Below the pieces are notes generated by a model. It was not told the DNA's origin and made no database searches. It was given only the letters and a program-made list of their open reading frames with translations. Positions 25,047-33,163 of a DNA stretch of 64,000 nucleotides are shown here, piece by piece; the first letter of the stretch is position 1, and each line of letters opens with the position of its first letter. A program made the translations under genes and the position numbers. The DNA lies in NCBI RefSeq assembly GCF_003054195.1, contig NZ_QBKP01000004.1:169350-233349 (forward strand), in the 5' to 3' direction. This DNA is from Gemmobacter caeni (GTDB lineage Bacteria > Pseudomonadota > Alphaproteobacteria > Rhodobacterales > Rhodobacteraceae).

Positions 25047-26033
25047 TTACAGCGCGATGGCGATACGACCGTGCAGGCGGCCGTCCAGCAGGTCGGCGCC
25101 CAGCGTCGGCAATTCGTCAAACTGCCGGGTCGAGGACAGGCGCGCCAGCAGTCCACGATCCAGTTCGGCTTCCAGCCGTGCCCAGGCGGCCTCACGCCGT
25201 GCCATGGGCACCATGACAGAATCGACGCCGCGCAGCGTGACGCCGCGCAGGATGAACGGGTAAACCGTGGTTGCCAGTGACCCGCCGCCCGCCATGCCGC
25301 AGGCCGCGACGATGCCGTCATACCGGGTCTGCGCAATGGCATCGGCCAGCATCGGCCCGCCTGCCACATCCACCACGCCCGCCCAACGCTCTTTCGCCAT
25401 CGGGCGGCCGCCAGAGGAAATTGCGTCGCGGCTCAGCACCTCGGCGGCGCCAAGTTCTTGCAGGAAACCCGCCTGCTCCGGGCGCCCCGAAACCGCGATG
25501 ACGTGATAGCCGCGCCGCGCCAGCAGGCTGACCGCGACCGAGCCAACCCCGCCCGAAGCGCCGGTGACCAGCACCGCATCGCGGCCCGGTTGCAGCCCGT
25601 GATCATCCAGCGCCATGACACAGAGCATGGCCGTATAACCAGCGGTGCCGATCTGCATGGCCTGTTCGGTGCTGAACCCGGCGGGCAGGGGCTGCACGAT
25701 CTCGTCCGGCATGCGCACCAGTTGCGAATAGGCGCCCCAGCGGGTTTCCGACAGGCCCCATCCGTTGACCAGCACTCTTTCACCGGCCTTGAAACGCCCG
25801 CTGTCCTCCAGCACCTCGCCCGCGAGGTCGATACCCAGCACCATGGGGAAGTTGCGGATGATCGGGGCGCGGCCGGTGATGGCCAGCGCATCCTTGTAGT
25901 TCAGTGCCGAATGGGCAACGCGGATCGGCACACCTTCGGGCCAGTCAGCCAGCGTCAGGGTTTCCACCCCCACGGTATAGCTTTTGCCTTCGCCCGCCCG
26001 CGCGATCAGCGCCTTGCCTTGGTCGATGCTCAT
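25047..26033 (-). CDS. acuI: acrylyl-CoA reductase (NADPH), AcuI/YhdH family
   Basis: 328-aa zinc-free medium-chain reductase. AcuI reduces toxic acrylyl-CoA to propionyl-CoA in DMSP and 3-hydroxypropionate metabolism. Family signatures: HSALNYKDALAITGRAPIIRNFPMVLGIDLAG (about 41-72; ends SALNYKDALA and VLGIDLAG), VNGWGLSETRWGAYSQLVR (about 88-106) and nucleotide-binding TGASGGVGSVAVSLL (about 150-164). The start codon overlaps the stop of the DUF4202 gene by 4 nt. The product, propionyl-CoA, would enter the same acyl-CoA pool as the ethylmalonyl-CoA pathway. Confidence 0.9.
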   Translation of the reverse strand: MSIDQGKALIARAGEGKSYTVGVETLTLADWPEGVPIRVAHSALNYKDALAITGRAPIIRNFPMVLGIDLAGEVLEDSGRFKAGERVLVNGWGLSETRWGAYSQLVRMPDEIVQPLPAGFSTEQAMQIGTAGYTAMLCVMALDDHGLQPGRDAVLVTGASGGVGSVAVSLLARRGYHVIAVSGRPEQAGFLQELGAAEVLSRDAISSGGRPMAKERWAGVVDVAGGPMLADAIAQTRYDGIVAACGMAGGGSLATTVYPFILRGVTLRGVDSVMVPMARREAAWARLEAELDRGLLARLSSTRQFDELPTLGADLLDGRLHGRIAIAL

Positions 26034-26599
26034 GCCTCTGCCTCCCTTACGGCCGCTGCCAGATCCGGTGGCAGTTTAAATTCCTCCAGCGCCCGCGCCC
26101 GTGCGGGGGGCGACATCTTGCGCGCGGTCTTGGCCACGATATCGCGCACGGCCTCCGGCGCGTGTTTTGCGGCGAAGGGCGCGAAATAGTGGCGCAGGAA
26201 GACGAAACAGATGACATCCTCCAAAGCCTGCACTTCGGCGTCGCGCTTGATGCCTTCCTTGCGCAGCAGAACACCCACGCGGTCCTGCGCATCACGGTCA
26301 TAGCCCGCCTCCGCCATGATTCCGGCGACGCGTTCCGCGTGGCGGCGGCCCTGTTCGCGGCGCCAGTTCAGATAGCCTGTTTTGCCCTCGGGGTAGTCGG
26401 AGCGGGGCAGCAGCCAGCGTTCCACATGTTGCCCGCGTGCCGCGATTTGCAGGATGTCCGGGGCATCGGGATACTGGCGGGCCAGTTCCGCGCTCATCCT
26501 TTCGCCGTAAAGCAGCGCGGCCGGCTGGCCCTCTTCCTGCGTCGGATCGGCAGCATTCGCCGCGTCGATTGCGGCCAGCGCGGCTTTCAGATTGCCCAT
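26030..26599 (-). CDS. DUF4202 family protein
   Basis: 189-aa soluble protein of the DUF4202 family. It is rich in charged residues and has conserved His/Glu/Asp-bearing helices (VERWLLPRSDYPEGKTGYLNWRR, about 63-85; RRHAERVAGIM, about 90-100; FVFLRHYFAPFAAKH, about 132-146), reminiscent of a metal-dependent HD-like helical fold, though that is only a resemblance. Start at 26599 chosen because the frame further upstream is low-complexity Pro/Arg. The stop overlaps the acuI start, so the two are translated together; function unknown. Confidence 0.8.
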   Translation of the reverse strand: MGNLKAALAAIDAANAADPTQEEGQPAALLYGERMSAELARQYPDAPDILQIAARGQHVERWLLPRSDYPEGKTGYLNWRREQGRRHAERVAGIMAEAGYDRDAQDRVGVLLRKEGIKRDAEVQALEDVICFVFLRHYFAPFAAKHAPEAVRDIVAKTARKMSPPARARALEEFKLPPDLAAAVREAEA

Positions 26600-26671
26600 C
26601 GCATCCCTCCCCTTTGCCGCGATCCTGCGACGGCGGGGCGGGGGATGCAAGGGCAGGGGATGCAAGGGTGG

Positions 26672-26702
26672 GCAAAAGCAAACGCCGCCCCGAAGGGCGG
26701 CG
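26672..26702 (-). terminator. terminator of the RND efflux operon
   Basis: Minus strand: CGCCGCCC (26702-26695) - TTCG - GGGCGGCG (26690-26683), an 8-bp stem on a stable UUCG loop, followed by TTTGCTTTT. It lies just after the RND pump stop codon. Confidence 0.85.
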
Positions 26703-26711
26703 CTTCCGGTG

Positions 26712-29700
26712 TCATTCGGCCACGATCAGCTTGGGCTTGCTGTCAGGCGGCGGGCGCTTCGCCTCCAGATGCGAGAGCCGGGATTCGAGATCGGTCAGTT
26801 CTTTCGTCATCGCCTCGGGGCTCAGCACTTCGGGCTCGGCCTCCTTCGGACCGATCAGCAGACGGGCCAGCCGGGCCAGCAGACGCGACAAGTCGTCCAT
26901 GATCAGGAAGAAAGCGGGCACCACGACAAGGCTCAGCACCGTGGACATGATGATGCCGCCGATCACCGCGATGGCCATGGGCGCGCGGAAGGCGCCACCT
27001 TCGCCCACCCCCAGCGCCGAGGGCATCATGCCCGCCGACATGGCGATGGAGGTCATCACGATGGGCTGCGCCCGCTTGTGTCCGGCCTCGATGACCGACT
27101 GGAACCGATCCATCCCGCGATTGCGCATCTCGATGGCGAAATCCACCAGCAGGATGGCGTTCTTGGTCACGATGCCCATCAGCATCAGCATCCCGATCAT
27201 CACCGGCATCGACAGCGCATTGCCTGTGAGGATCAGCGCCGCCGCCACGCCGCCGATGGCAAGCGGCAGCGACAGCAGGATGGTGAAGGGCTGGATGACC
27301 GAGCCGAACAGCAGGATCAGCACGGTCAGAACCAGCATCAGGCCCATGATCATCGCATTGCCGAAGCTTTGCATCAGTTCAGCCTGAATCTCGGCATCGC
27401 CCGATTCCGCCACGCGGACGCTGAGCGGCAGATCGACGCTGTCGGTGATTGCCTTGAAGCGTTCCGACGCAGTGCCAAGCGCCACACCGACCGGCAGGTT
27501 GGCGCCGATGGTGGCGCGGCGTTCGCGATTCAGGCGGTCCACCATGGACGGGCCTTCCGCGATACGGATGTCGGCCACCGCCCCCAGCGGCACCGTCGCG
27601 CCTGATGCCGTGGGCACGCCAAGCGCCGCAAGCTGCGCCAGATCGCCCCGGCTGGCATCATCCAGCCGCACCCGCACCGGGATCAGCCGGTTGTCGATGG
27701 AAAGCTTCGCCAGCGCCGCATCCACATCGCCAATGGTCGCCACCCGCACCACACCCGCGATGGCCGAGGTGGTCACGCCCAGACGCGCGGCCTCTTCCAG
27801 CTTCGGCTCGATCTGCAATTCGGGCCGGGGAAGGGCACCTTCCGAGGCGACGTTGGCCAGCAGCGGTTCGGCCGACAGGGCGGCCTCCAGCCGGGCGACT
27901 GCAAGGTTCAGGTCATCCTCGTTGTCCGACAGGATCGAGAACGACAGATCGCGCTCCCCCCGGTCATTCAGCTTGAAGGCACGGATATCGGGCACGTCAT
28001 GCAGCCGGGCAAAGATTTCGGCCTCGATCTCGTTCTGTGGCACGGTGCGGCCGTGGCTTTCCACATCCGGCACGATGGCCGCCAGACCGGGAATGCTGTT
28101 CCCGATCTGCGACAGCTTGTAAAGCAGCGAATGATCCAGCTTTTCCAGAAGTACGGTGACCGAGGCACGGCGGATGTCCAGATCGCCGGTCGGCGACGAC
28201 CCGCCAAGGACAAAGACATTCGCCACCCCTTCGATATCGCGGATGCGGGCCACCATCTCGTCGGTCTTCTGCTCGGTATCCTCCAGCGTCGAGCCGGGCG
28301 GCAGTTCGACACTGATGGCAACGCGGCTGACATCCTCGGGCGGCATGAAGCTGCCGGGGACTTGCAGCATGAAGTGGACAGATATGACCAGAACCAGAAT
28401 GCCGGTTACCAGCGTGATATAGCGGGCCGGCACAAGGTGGTGGCCTGACCGCAGGGTGAACAGCCCGCCACTGGTGGAAAGCCGCACCAGCCGCAGATAT
28501 TGCCGCATGAACCAGCCATCACCATGCGCATCGTCATGGCCTGCGGCATCTTTGGACCGCATCAGATAGGCGGTCATCATCGGCGTGATCAGCCGCGCGA
28601 CCAGCAGCGAGAACAGCACCGAAATCGCCACCGTCAGGCCGAATTGCCGGAAATACTGCCCCGGAATGCCGGGCATGAAGCTGACCGGGACAAAGACCGC
28701 GATGATGGTGAAAGTGGTGGCGATGACGGCGAGGCCGATTTCATCCGCCGCGTCGATCGAGGCGCGATAGGGCGATTTGCCCATCCTCATGTGTCGCGCG
28801 ATATTCTCGATCTCCACGATGGCGTCATCGACCAGAATGCCGGTGGCCAGCGTGATGGCAAGGAAGCTCACAAGGTTCAGCGAGAAGCCCAGCAGGTCCA
28901 TCACATAGAAGGTGGGCACCGCCGACAGCGGCAGCGCCACCGCCGCGATCATCGTGGCACGCCAGTTGCGCAGGAAGGCAAAGACCACCAGCACCGCCAG
29001 CAGCGCGCCTTCGATCAGCGTATGCAGCGCGCTTTCGTAGTTGCCGTAGGTGTAATAGACCGTGTCATCCACCAGCGAGATGCCAACATCCGGGTGCTTC
29101 GCCCGCACTTCGTCCAGCGTGCTGTTCACCACCTCGGCCACCGAAACCTCGGAGGCGCCCTTGGCGCGGAACACCGCGAAGGTCACCACCTGATCGCCGT
29201 TGAACTTGGAGAACGACCGCAGCTCCTCGTAGGTGTCATTGATCGTGCCAAGGTCCGACAGCCGCACATGGCGCCCGCCGCCGACGGCGATGGTGGTATT
29301 GGACAGTCGTGCCACGGTATCGGCATTGCCCAGCGTGCGGATCGCCTGTTCGCTGGTGCCGAGTTCTGACCGGCCGCCGCCCAGATTGGCATTGGTCAGC
29401 CGCAGTTGCTGGCTCACCTGCTGCGCGGTGATGCCGTAGCTACCCAGCCGCACGGGGTCCAGCTCGATGCGGATTTCGCGGTCGGCTCCGCCGAAACGAT
29501 CAACCTTACCGACGCCGGGACGGCCTTGAAGCGAGCGGGTGATGGTGTCATCGACGAACCACGACAGTTCCTCCATCGTCATGTTCGGCGCGGAGACGGC
29601 GAAGGTCATGATGGCCTGGCCTTCCACGTCGATGCGGCTGACGATGGGAGCCTCAACATCGCCGGGCAGATCACCGCGGATCTTGTCGATGGCGTCCTTC

Positions 29701-30023
29701 ACATCCTGCACGGCCTTGTCGGTCGGCACTTCCATGCGGAACTCGACCAGCGTTTGCGAATTGCCGTCGGTGATGGTGGAGGTGACGTTCTTCACCCCCG
29801 AGATGCCCGAGACGGCATCCTCCACCTCTTTGGTGACCTGCGTTTCCATCTCGGCGGGGGCGGCTCCGGGCTGAGCCACCACCACCGCAACCAGCGGCAC
29901 GTCGATATTGGGGAAGCGGGTGATGGGCAGGCTGTTGAAGCTTTGCCAGCCCAGCACCATGAGCATGAAGAAGGCCAGAAGCGGCGCGACCGGATTTCGG
30001 ATCGCCCATGCGGAGAAGTTCAT
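26712..30023 (-). CDS. RND multidrug efflux transporter, inner-membrane permease
   Basis: 1103-aa HAE1/AcrB-family proton antiporter. It has the typical plan: TM1 (about 9-29), a large periplasmic loop, TM2-6 (about 340-490), second loop, and TM8-12 (about 870-1035). The proton-relay motif ATGILVDDAIVEIENI (about residue 396-411) carries the Asp-Asp pair of TM4; the second half has GIVTKNAILLVDF. The last ~65 residues (about 1040-1103) are an extra cytoplasmic, charged, partly coiled-coil tail not typical of AcrB. It is the last gene of TetR-adaptor-RND; no outer-membrane channel gene is adjacent. Substrate unknown. Confidence 0.93.
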   Translation of the reverse strand: MNFSAWAIRNPVAPLLAFFMLMVLGWQSFNSLPITRFPNIDVPLVAVVVAQPGAAPAEMETQVTKEVEDAVSGISGVKNVTSTITDGNSQTLVEFRMEVPTDKAVQDVKDAIDKIRGDLPGDVEAPIVSRIDVEGQAIMTFAVSAPNMTMEELSWFVDDTITRSLQGRPGVGKVDRFGGADREIRIELDPVRLGSYGITAQQVSQQLRLTNANLGGGRSELGTSEQAIRTLGNADTVARLSNTTIAVGGGRHVRLSDLGTINDTYEELRSFSKFNGDQVVTFAVFRAKGASEVSVAEVVNSTLDEVRAKHPDVGISLVDDTVYYTYGNYESALHTLIEGALLAVLVVFAFLRNWRATMIAAVALPLSAVPTFYVMDLLGFSLNLVSFLAITLATGILVDDAIVEIENIARHMRMGKSPYRASIDAADEIGLAVIATTFTIIAVFVPVSFMPGIPGQYFRQFGLTVAISVLFSLLVARLITPMMTAYLMRSKDAAGHDDAHGDGWFMRQYLRLVRLSTSGGLFTLRSGHHLVPARYITLVTGILVLVISVHFMLQVPGSFMPPEDVSRVAISVELPPGSTLEDTEQKTDEMVARIRDIEGVANVFVLGGSSPTGDLDIRRASVTVLLEKLDHSLLYKLSQIGNSIPGLAAIVPDVESHGRTVPQNEIEAEIFARLHDVPDIRAFKLNDRGERDLSFSILSDNEDDLNLAVARLEAALSAEPLLANVASEGALPRPELQIEPKLEEAARLGVTTSAIAGVVRVATIGDVDAALAKLSIDNRLIPVRVRLDDASRGDLAQLAALGVPTASGATVPLGAVADIRIAEGPSMVDRLNRERRATIGANLPVGVALGTASERFKAITDSVDLPLSVRVAESGDAEIQAELMQSFGNAMIMGLMLVLTVLILLFGSVIQPFTILLSLPLAIGGVAAALILTGNALSMPVMIGMLMLMGIVTKNAILLVDFAIEMRNRGMDRFQSVIEAGHKRAQPIVMTSIAMSAGMMPSALGVGEGGAFRAPMAIAVIGGIIMSTVLSLVVVPAFFLIMDDLSRLLARLARLLIGPKEAEPEVLSPEAMTKELTDLESRLSHLEAKRPPPDSKPKLIVAE

Positions 30024-30034
30024 CGCGGCCCTCC

Positions 30035-31216
30035 TTACTGCGTCACGGCGGCGATGGGATTGACGCGGTCGCCATCGCGCACGAAGGCGGCGGCCTTGGT
30101 CACCACCTGATCGCCCTCCGTCAGGCCCGAGACGATCTCGACCCAGCCATTGTCGCGGATGCCGGTTTCCACCGGCGTGCGGGTGACAGTGCCATCCTTC
30201 ACCACCATGACCGTCGCGCCCTCAGGGCCGGAGCCCACGGCGCTGACCGGGACGGCCAGCGCCTCGTGCTCGGCCAGCAGGATTTCAGCATCGGCATACA
30301 TGCCGGACCGCACGGTGCGGGCATTGTCCAGCGTGATGCGCGCGGTCCCGAGGCGGGTCGCCGTATTCACGCCGGGCTCCACCAGCCGGACGGTGCCACG
30401 CAGGGCCCCGGTCGCGCCGACGGTGCGGATTTCGGCGCTCATCTCCGGTTGCAGACGCACCAGATCGGCCTCGGCGATATCGGCGCGCAGTTCCAGCGCC
30501 CCATCCTTCATCAGCACGAACATCGGCTGCCCTGCTGCGCTGGCGACCGCACCGACCTGCGCATTGCGGGCCAGCACCTCGCCCGCGACCGGCGCGACGA
30601 CCTTGGTGCGCGTCAGGTTCAGGTCGATATTGGCAAGCTGCGCCTCGGCCAGTTCGACCTGGGCGCGCGCGGCCTCCAGCGATTGCCGGGCGACCGTGAC
30701 ACGGGCGGTGGCGGAAACGGCGGCGGCCTGCGCCTGATCGTTGGCGGCGGTGCTGGCCTGACCGCGATCCTTCAGCGCGGCGGTGCGGGCGGCGACACGC
30801 CCCGCCTCATCCGCCGAGGATTGGGCCTCCAGCACCTGTGCCTCCGCCTGCGCCACAGTCGCGCGTGCCGAGGCCAGCCCGGCCTTCAACTGGCTGCGCT
30901 GCAATTCCAGCGCGGTCAGCGACAGCGTGGCCAGTACCTGACCGGCCTCGACGTAATCGCCGACCTCAGCCTCCAGCGTCTCGATGGGCTGGCCCTCGAT
31001 CAGCGGCTGTACGATCACCTCTTCCACGGCGCCAACCAGCCCTCCGGCAATCACCCGGTCGCGCAGATCGCGGCGGGCGACGGCGGAGACGGTGATTGCG
31101 GGCAGGGCAGGTTTTGCCGTTTCCGTGGCGGCCACGGGTTCTTCGGCCCGCGAAGCACCGGGCGTGGCCAGGGTTGCGGCCATTATCAGGCTGACAGCGA
31201 AATGACGCATTTTCAT
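30035..31216 (-). CDS. RND efflux periplasmic adaptor subunit (membrane-fusion protein)
   Basis: 393-aa MFP/HlyD-family adaptor. Signal peptide about 1-23 (AATLATPGASRA), lipoyl-like half motifs around VQPLIEGQPIETLEAEVGDYVEAGQVLATL (about 69-97) and KVVAPVAGEVLARNAQVG (about 207-224), an alpha-helical hairpin of Ala/Gln-rich heptads (about 105-200), then the beta-barrel and membrane-proximal domains. The ATG at 31216 overlaps the TetR stop as TGATG; the pump follows after 11 nt. It would bridge the RND pump to an outer-membrane channel. Confidence 0.92.
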   Translation of the reverse strand: MKMRHFAVSLIMAATLATPGASRAEEPVAATETAKPALPAITVSAVARRDLRDRVIAGGLVGAVEEVIVQPLIEGQPIETLEAEVGDYVEAGQVLATLSLTALELQRSQLKAGLASARATVAQAEAQVLEAQSSADEAGRVAARTAALKDRGQASTAANDQAQAAAVSATARVTVARQSLEAARAQVELAEAQLANIDLNLTRTKVVAPVAGEVLARNAQVGAVASAAGQPMFVLMKDGALELRADIAEADLVRLQPEMSAEIRTVGATGALRGTVRLVEPGVNTATRLGTARITLDNARTVRSGMYADAEILLAEHEALAVPVSAVGSGPEGATVMVVKDGTVTRTPVETGIRDNGWVEIVSGLTEGDQVVTKAAAFVRDGDRVNPIAAVTQ

Positions 31217-31851
31217 CAATCCTTCGACTTCGCGGCAGCCACTTCGGCCAGAACCGCGTCGATCATACGTTTTACCAATTCATTCAGTTCAGTCCGTCCG
31301 GCGCTGACCTGGTCCCCGGCCTGTGCCTGGATCGCCGCAGCCTTCACCAGCATCACCACCATGGCGGAATGGGCGGCAAAGTGGCGTTCGGCCTCGTCAC
31401 GCGGCATTCCGGCAATCATGGCGAAGGCCGACAGCAGATAGCCGCGAATTTCGCTTTCCATCTTCTGCACAACCGCGCCGATTTCCGGTTTGCGCAGCGC
31501 GGCGGCGGTGATTTCGGCCCAGAGCGGGCCGTCGTCGCAGCCCGAGCATTCTTCCTCGATATGCTGGTGCAGCCCGCAGCGCAGCGCGGCCAGCGGATCG
31601 GCTGCGGCGGCGATGCTGGTGAACTTTTCCTCAACCTCGGCCAGATCGCGGGTCACGATGGCCTCGACCATCGCGGCCTTGGACGGGAAGTAGCGATAGA
31701 AATTGCCGACGCTCATCCCCGCCGCGCGGGCCAGATCCTGCATCGAGGCGCCGTCGAACCCCTTTTCGGCAAAGGTCTGGCGGATACTGTCAAGAATTTC
31801 GGCCTCGCGCGGACGCGCGGCCGTGGCAAGGGCCATACGGGGGCTTGTCAT
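31216..31851 (-). CDS. TetR/AcrR-family repressor of the RND operon
   Basis: 211-aa regulator. N-terminal HTH about 15-60: ILDSIRQTFAEKGFDGASMQDLARAAGMSVGNFYRYFPSKAAM (ends ILDSIRQTFAEKGF and VGNFYRYFPSKA). The C-terminal ligand domain contains a CSGCDDG motif (about 102-108) with two cysteines, unusual enough to suggest metal or thiol sensing. The start at 31851 has GGAGA 8-9 nt upstream; an ATG at 31896 would lie inside the palindrome at 31886-31899 and is less likely. It is cotranscribed with the pump and probably autoregulated. Confidence 0.88.
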   Translation of the reverse strand: MTSPRMALATAARPREAEILDSIRQTFAEKGFDGASMQDLARAAGMSVGNFYRYFPSKAAMVEAIVTRDLAEVEEKFTSIAAAADPLAALRCGLHQHIEEECSGCDDGPLWAEITAAALRKPEIGAVVQKMESEIRGYLLSAFAMIAGMPRDEAERHFAAHSAMVVMLVKAAAIQAQAGDQVSAGRTELNELVKRMIDAVLAEVAAAKSKD

Positions 31852-31885
31852 CAGGGAATCTCCGGCGGGGGCCGCCTGTCGCGAG

Positions 31886-31899
31886 TGAATGTTCATTCA
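31886..31899. promoter_or_regulatory. TetR-type operator upstream of the efflux operon
   Basis: TGAATG-TT-CATTCA, a perfect 6-bp inverted repeat and a common TetR/AcrR operator pattern, 35-48 nt before the regulator's preferred start codon. Its position next to a possible TTGCCT -35 box fits autorepression. Confidence 0.6.
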
Positions 31900-31945
31900 T
31901 CAGATGAGGCAAGTTCTGCCTTGCGTCAACTGGCGTTGAATTTTT

Positions 31946-31996
31946 CATGCTGAAAAGAACGCCGCAGATACGGGTTTGCCCGTTTCTGCGGCGTTC
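31946..31996 (-). terminator. terminator of the opgGIHC operon
   Basis: Long hairpin: GAACGCCGCAGA-t-ACGGG-tttg-CCCGT-t-TCTGCGGCGTTC (31957-31996), 17 base pairs with one mismatch. On the minus strand it is followed by TTTTCAGC, ending the opg transcript 22 nt after the opgC stop. Confidence 0.85.
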
Positions 31997-32017
31997 CTGT
32001 CACGTTTTGCAGGGGGA

Positions 32018-33163
32018 TCAGGTCAGGCGGGCGCGTTTTTCGGCGCGGCGCCAGGCCTCTTTCGACCAGGCGAGCAGCAGCATAAGCCCAATTCCGCCAC
32101 CGATGATCGCGGTATCCAGTGCAAAGCTCTGCGGCAGGACCAGCTTCACCCCGTTCGCGGCATAGCACAGCACGACGCCCAGCCCGAACACCGCCAGCCC
32201 GTTGCGCCCCAGAAGCGCGAAAGGCGCGGCTGCCCGATGCGCCGCCAGTTGCCGCACCAGCGGCCAGCAGGCCAGCAGATAGGCCAGTGCAAGCGCATGG
32301 CTCAGCCGGGGCAGGGCGAGGAAGGTCTTGTCGAAGGAAATGAAGATCCAGTGGAAATGCAGATACTCGGCGGCAAGATACAGCATGTGCCCGAAAGCAT
32401 CCGACACCGGCTTGACCAGCGAGGCGACCAGCGCGAAACCGACCCATGCCAGCGCCAGCCAGATCAGCCAGCGCCGCTTCGGAACGAAGCTGCCGCCCCG
32501 GCGAATGGCCATCCCGCTCAGCAAGCCGACGGTGAAGATCACCTGCCAGCTGAACGGATTGAAGAACCAGCCGCCATCCATCGGATAGTTGGGCATGTTG
32601 AAGTAGATCATTGCCGCCGCCAGCCACAGCACAACCGACAGTGCCATGGTCACACGCGGCCAGCGCAACCCTGCCCAGAGTGTCAGCGGCGCGAAGGCCA
32701 GCAGAACGGCATACAGCGGCAGGATGTTGGCATAGCCGATCTGATGGGTCAGCAGCGGGATGCCGATCAGAAACTCCAGCGGTTTCTGCCACTGGAAACG
32801 GATCGCATGCAGGCGCATCGCCTCGGGCGCGTCGAACCACAGCATCGTCGCGGCCGAGATGCCAAGCGCAATCACCGTGGTCACGATATGCACCTGATAC
32901 AGCGTCCAGACCCGTCGCCAGATATGGCCGACGCCTTCCCAGAACGGGGCGGGGCGGTCGAAATACTTGCCATAGGCCAGCCCGGCAGCGATGCCCGACA
33001 TCAGCACGAACGCCTCTGCCGCATCGGAGAAGCCGAAGTTCCGGGTGGTGAAATTCTCGTAAATCGTGCCGGGCGTGTGGTTAATGAAGATCATCATCAG
33101 ACACAGGCCGCGAAACACGTCGAGCCGGGGATCGCGCGCGGCGCGGGGTTCAGGCGCTGACAT
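32018..33163 (-). CDS. opgC: OpgC, osmoregulated periplasmic glucan succinyltransferase
   Basis: 381-aa polytopic membrane protein with about 10 hydrophobic segments, of the OpgC family. In Rhodobacter sphaeroides OpgC adds succinyl groups to periplasmic glucans. The family head DPRLDVFRGLCLMMIFINHTPG (about residues 11-32; ends DPRLDVFRGL and IFINHTPG) and RNFGFSDAAEAFVLMSGI (about 40-57) are clear. The ATG at 33163 lies inside the 3' end of opgH (14-nt overlap), showing it belongs to the operon. Extra start codons upstream would run through opgH coding sequence. Confidence 0.9.
   Translation of the reverse strand: MSAPEPRAARDPRLDVFRGLCLMMIFINHTPGTIYENFTTRNFGFSDAAEAFVLMSGIAAGLAYGKYFDRPAPFWEGVGHIWRRVWTLYQVHIVTTVIALGISAATMLWFDAPEAMRLHAIRFQWQKPLEFLIGIPLLTHQIGYANILPLYAVLLAFAPLTLWAGLRWPRVTMALSVVLWLAAAMIYFNMPNYPMDGGWFFNPFSWQVIFTVGLLSGMAIRRGGSFVPKRRWLIWLALAWVGFALVASLVKPVSDAFGHMLYLAAEYLHFHWIFISFDKTFLALPRLSHALALAYLLACWPLVRQLAAHRAAAPFALLGRNGLAVFGLGVVLCYAANGVKLVLPQSFALDTAIIGGGIGLMLLLAWSKEAWRRAEKRARLT

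Noticed and set aside
31896-31896. upstream ATG for the TetR repressor
   Set aside because: It lies within the operator palindrome and has no ribosome site; the ATG at 31851 has one.
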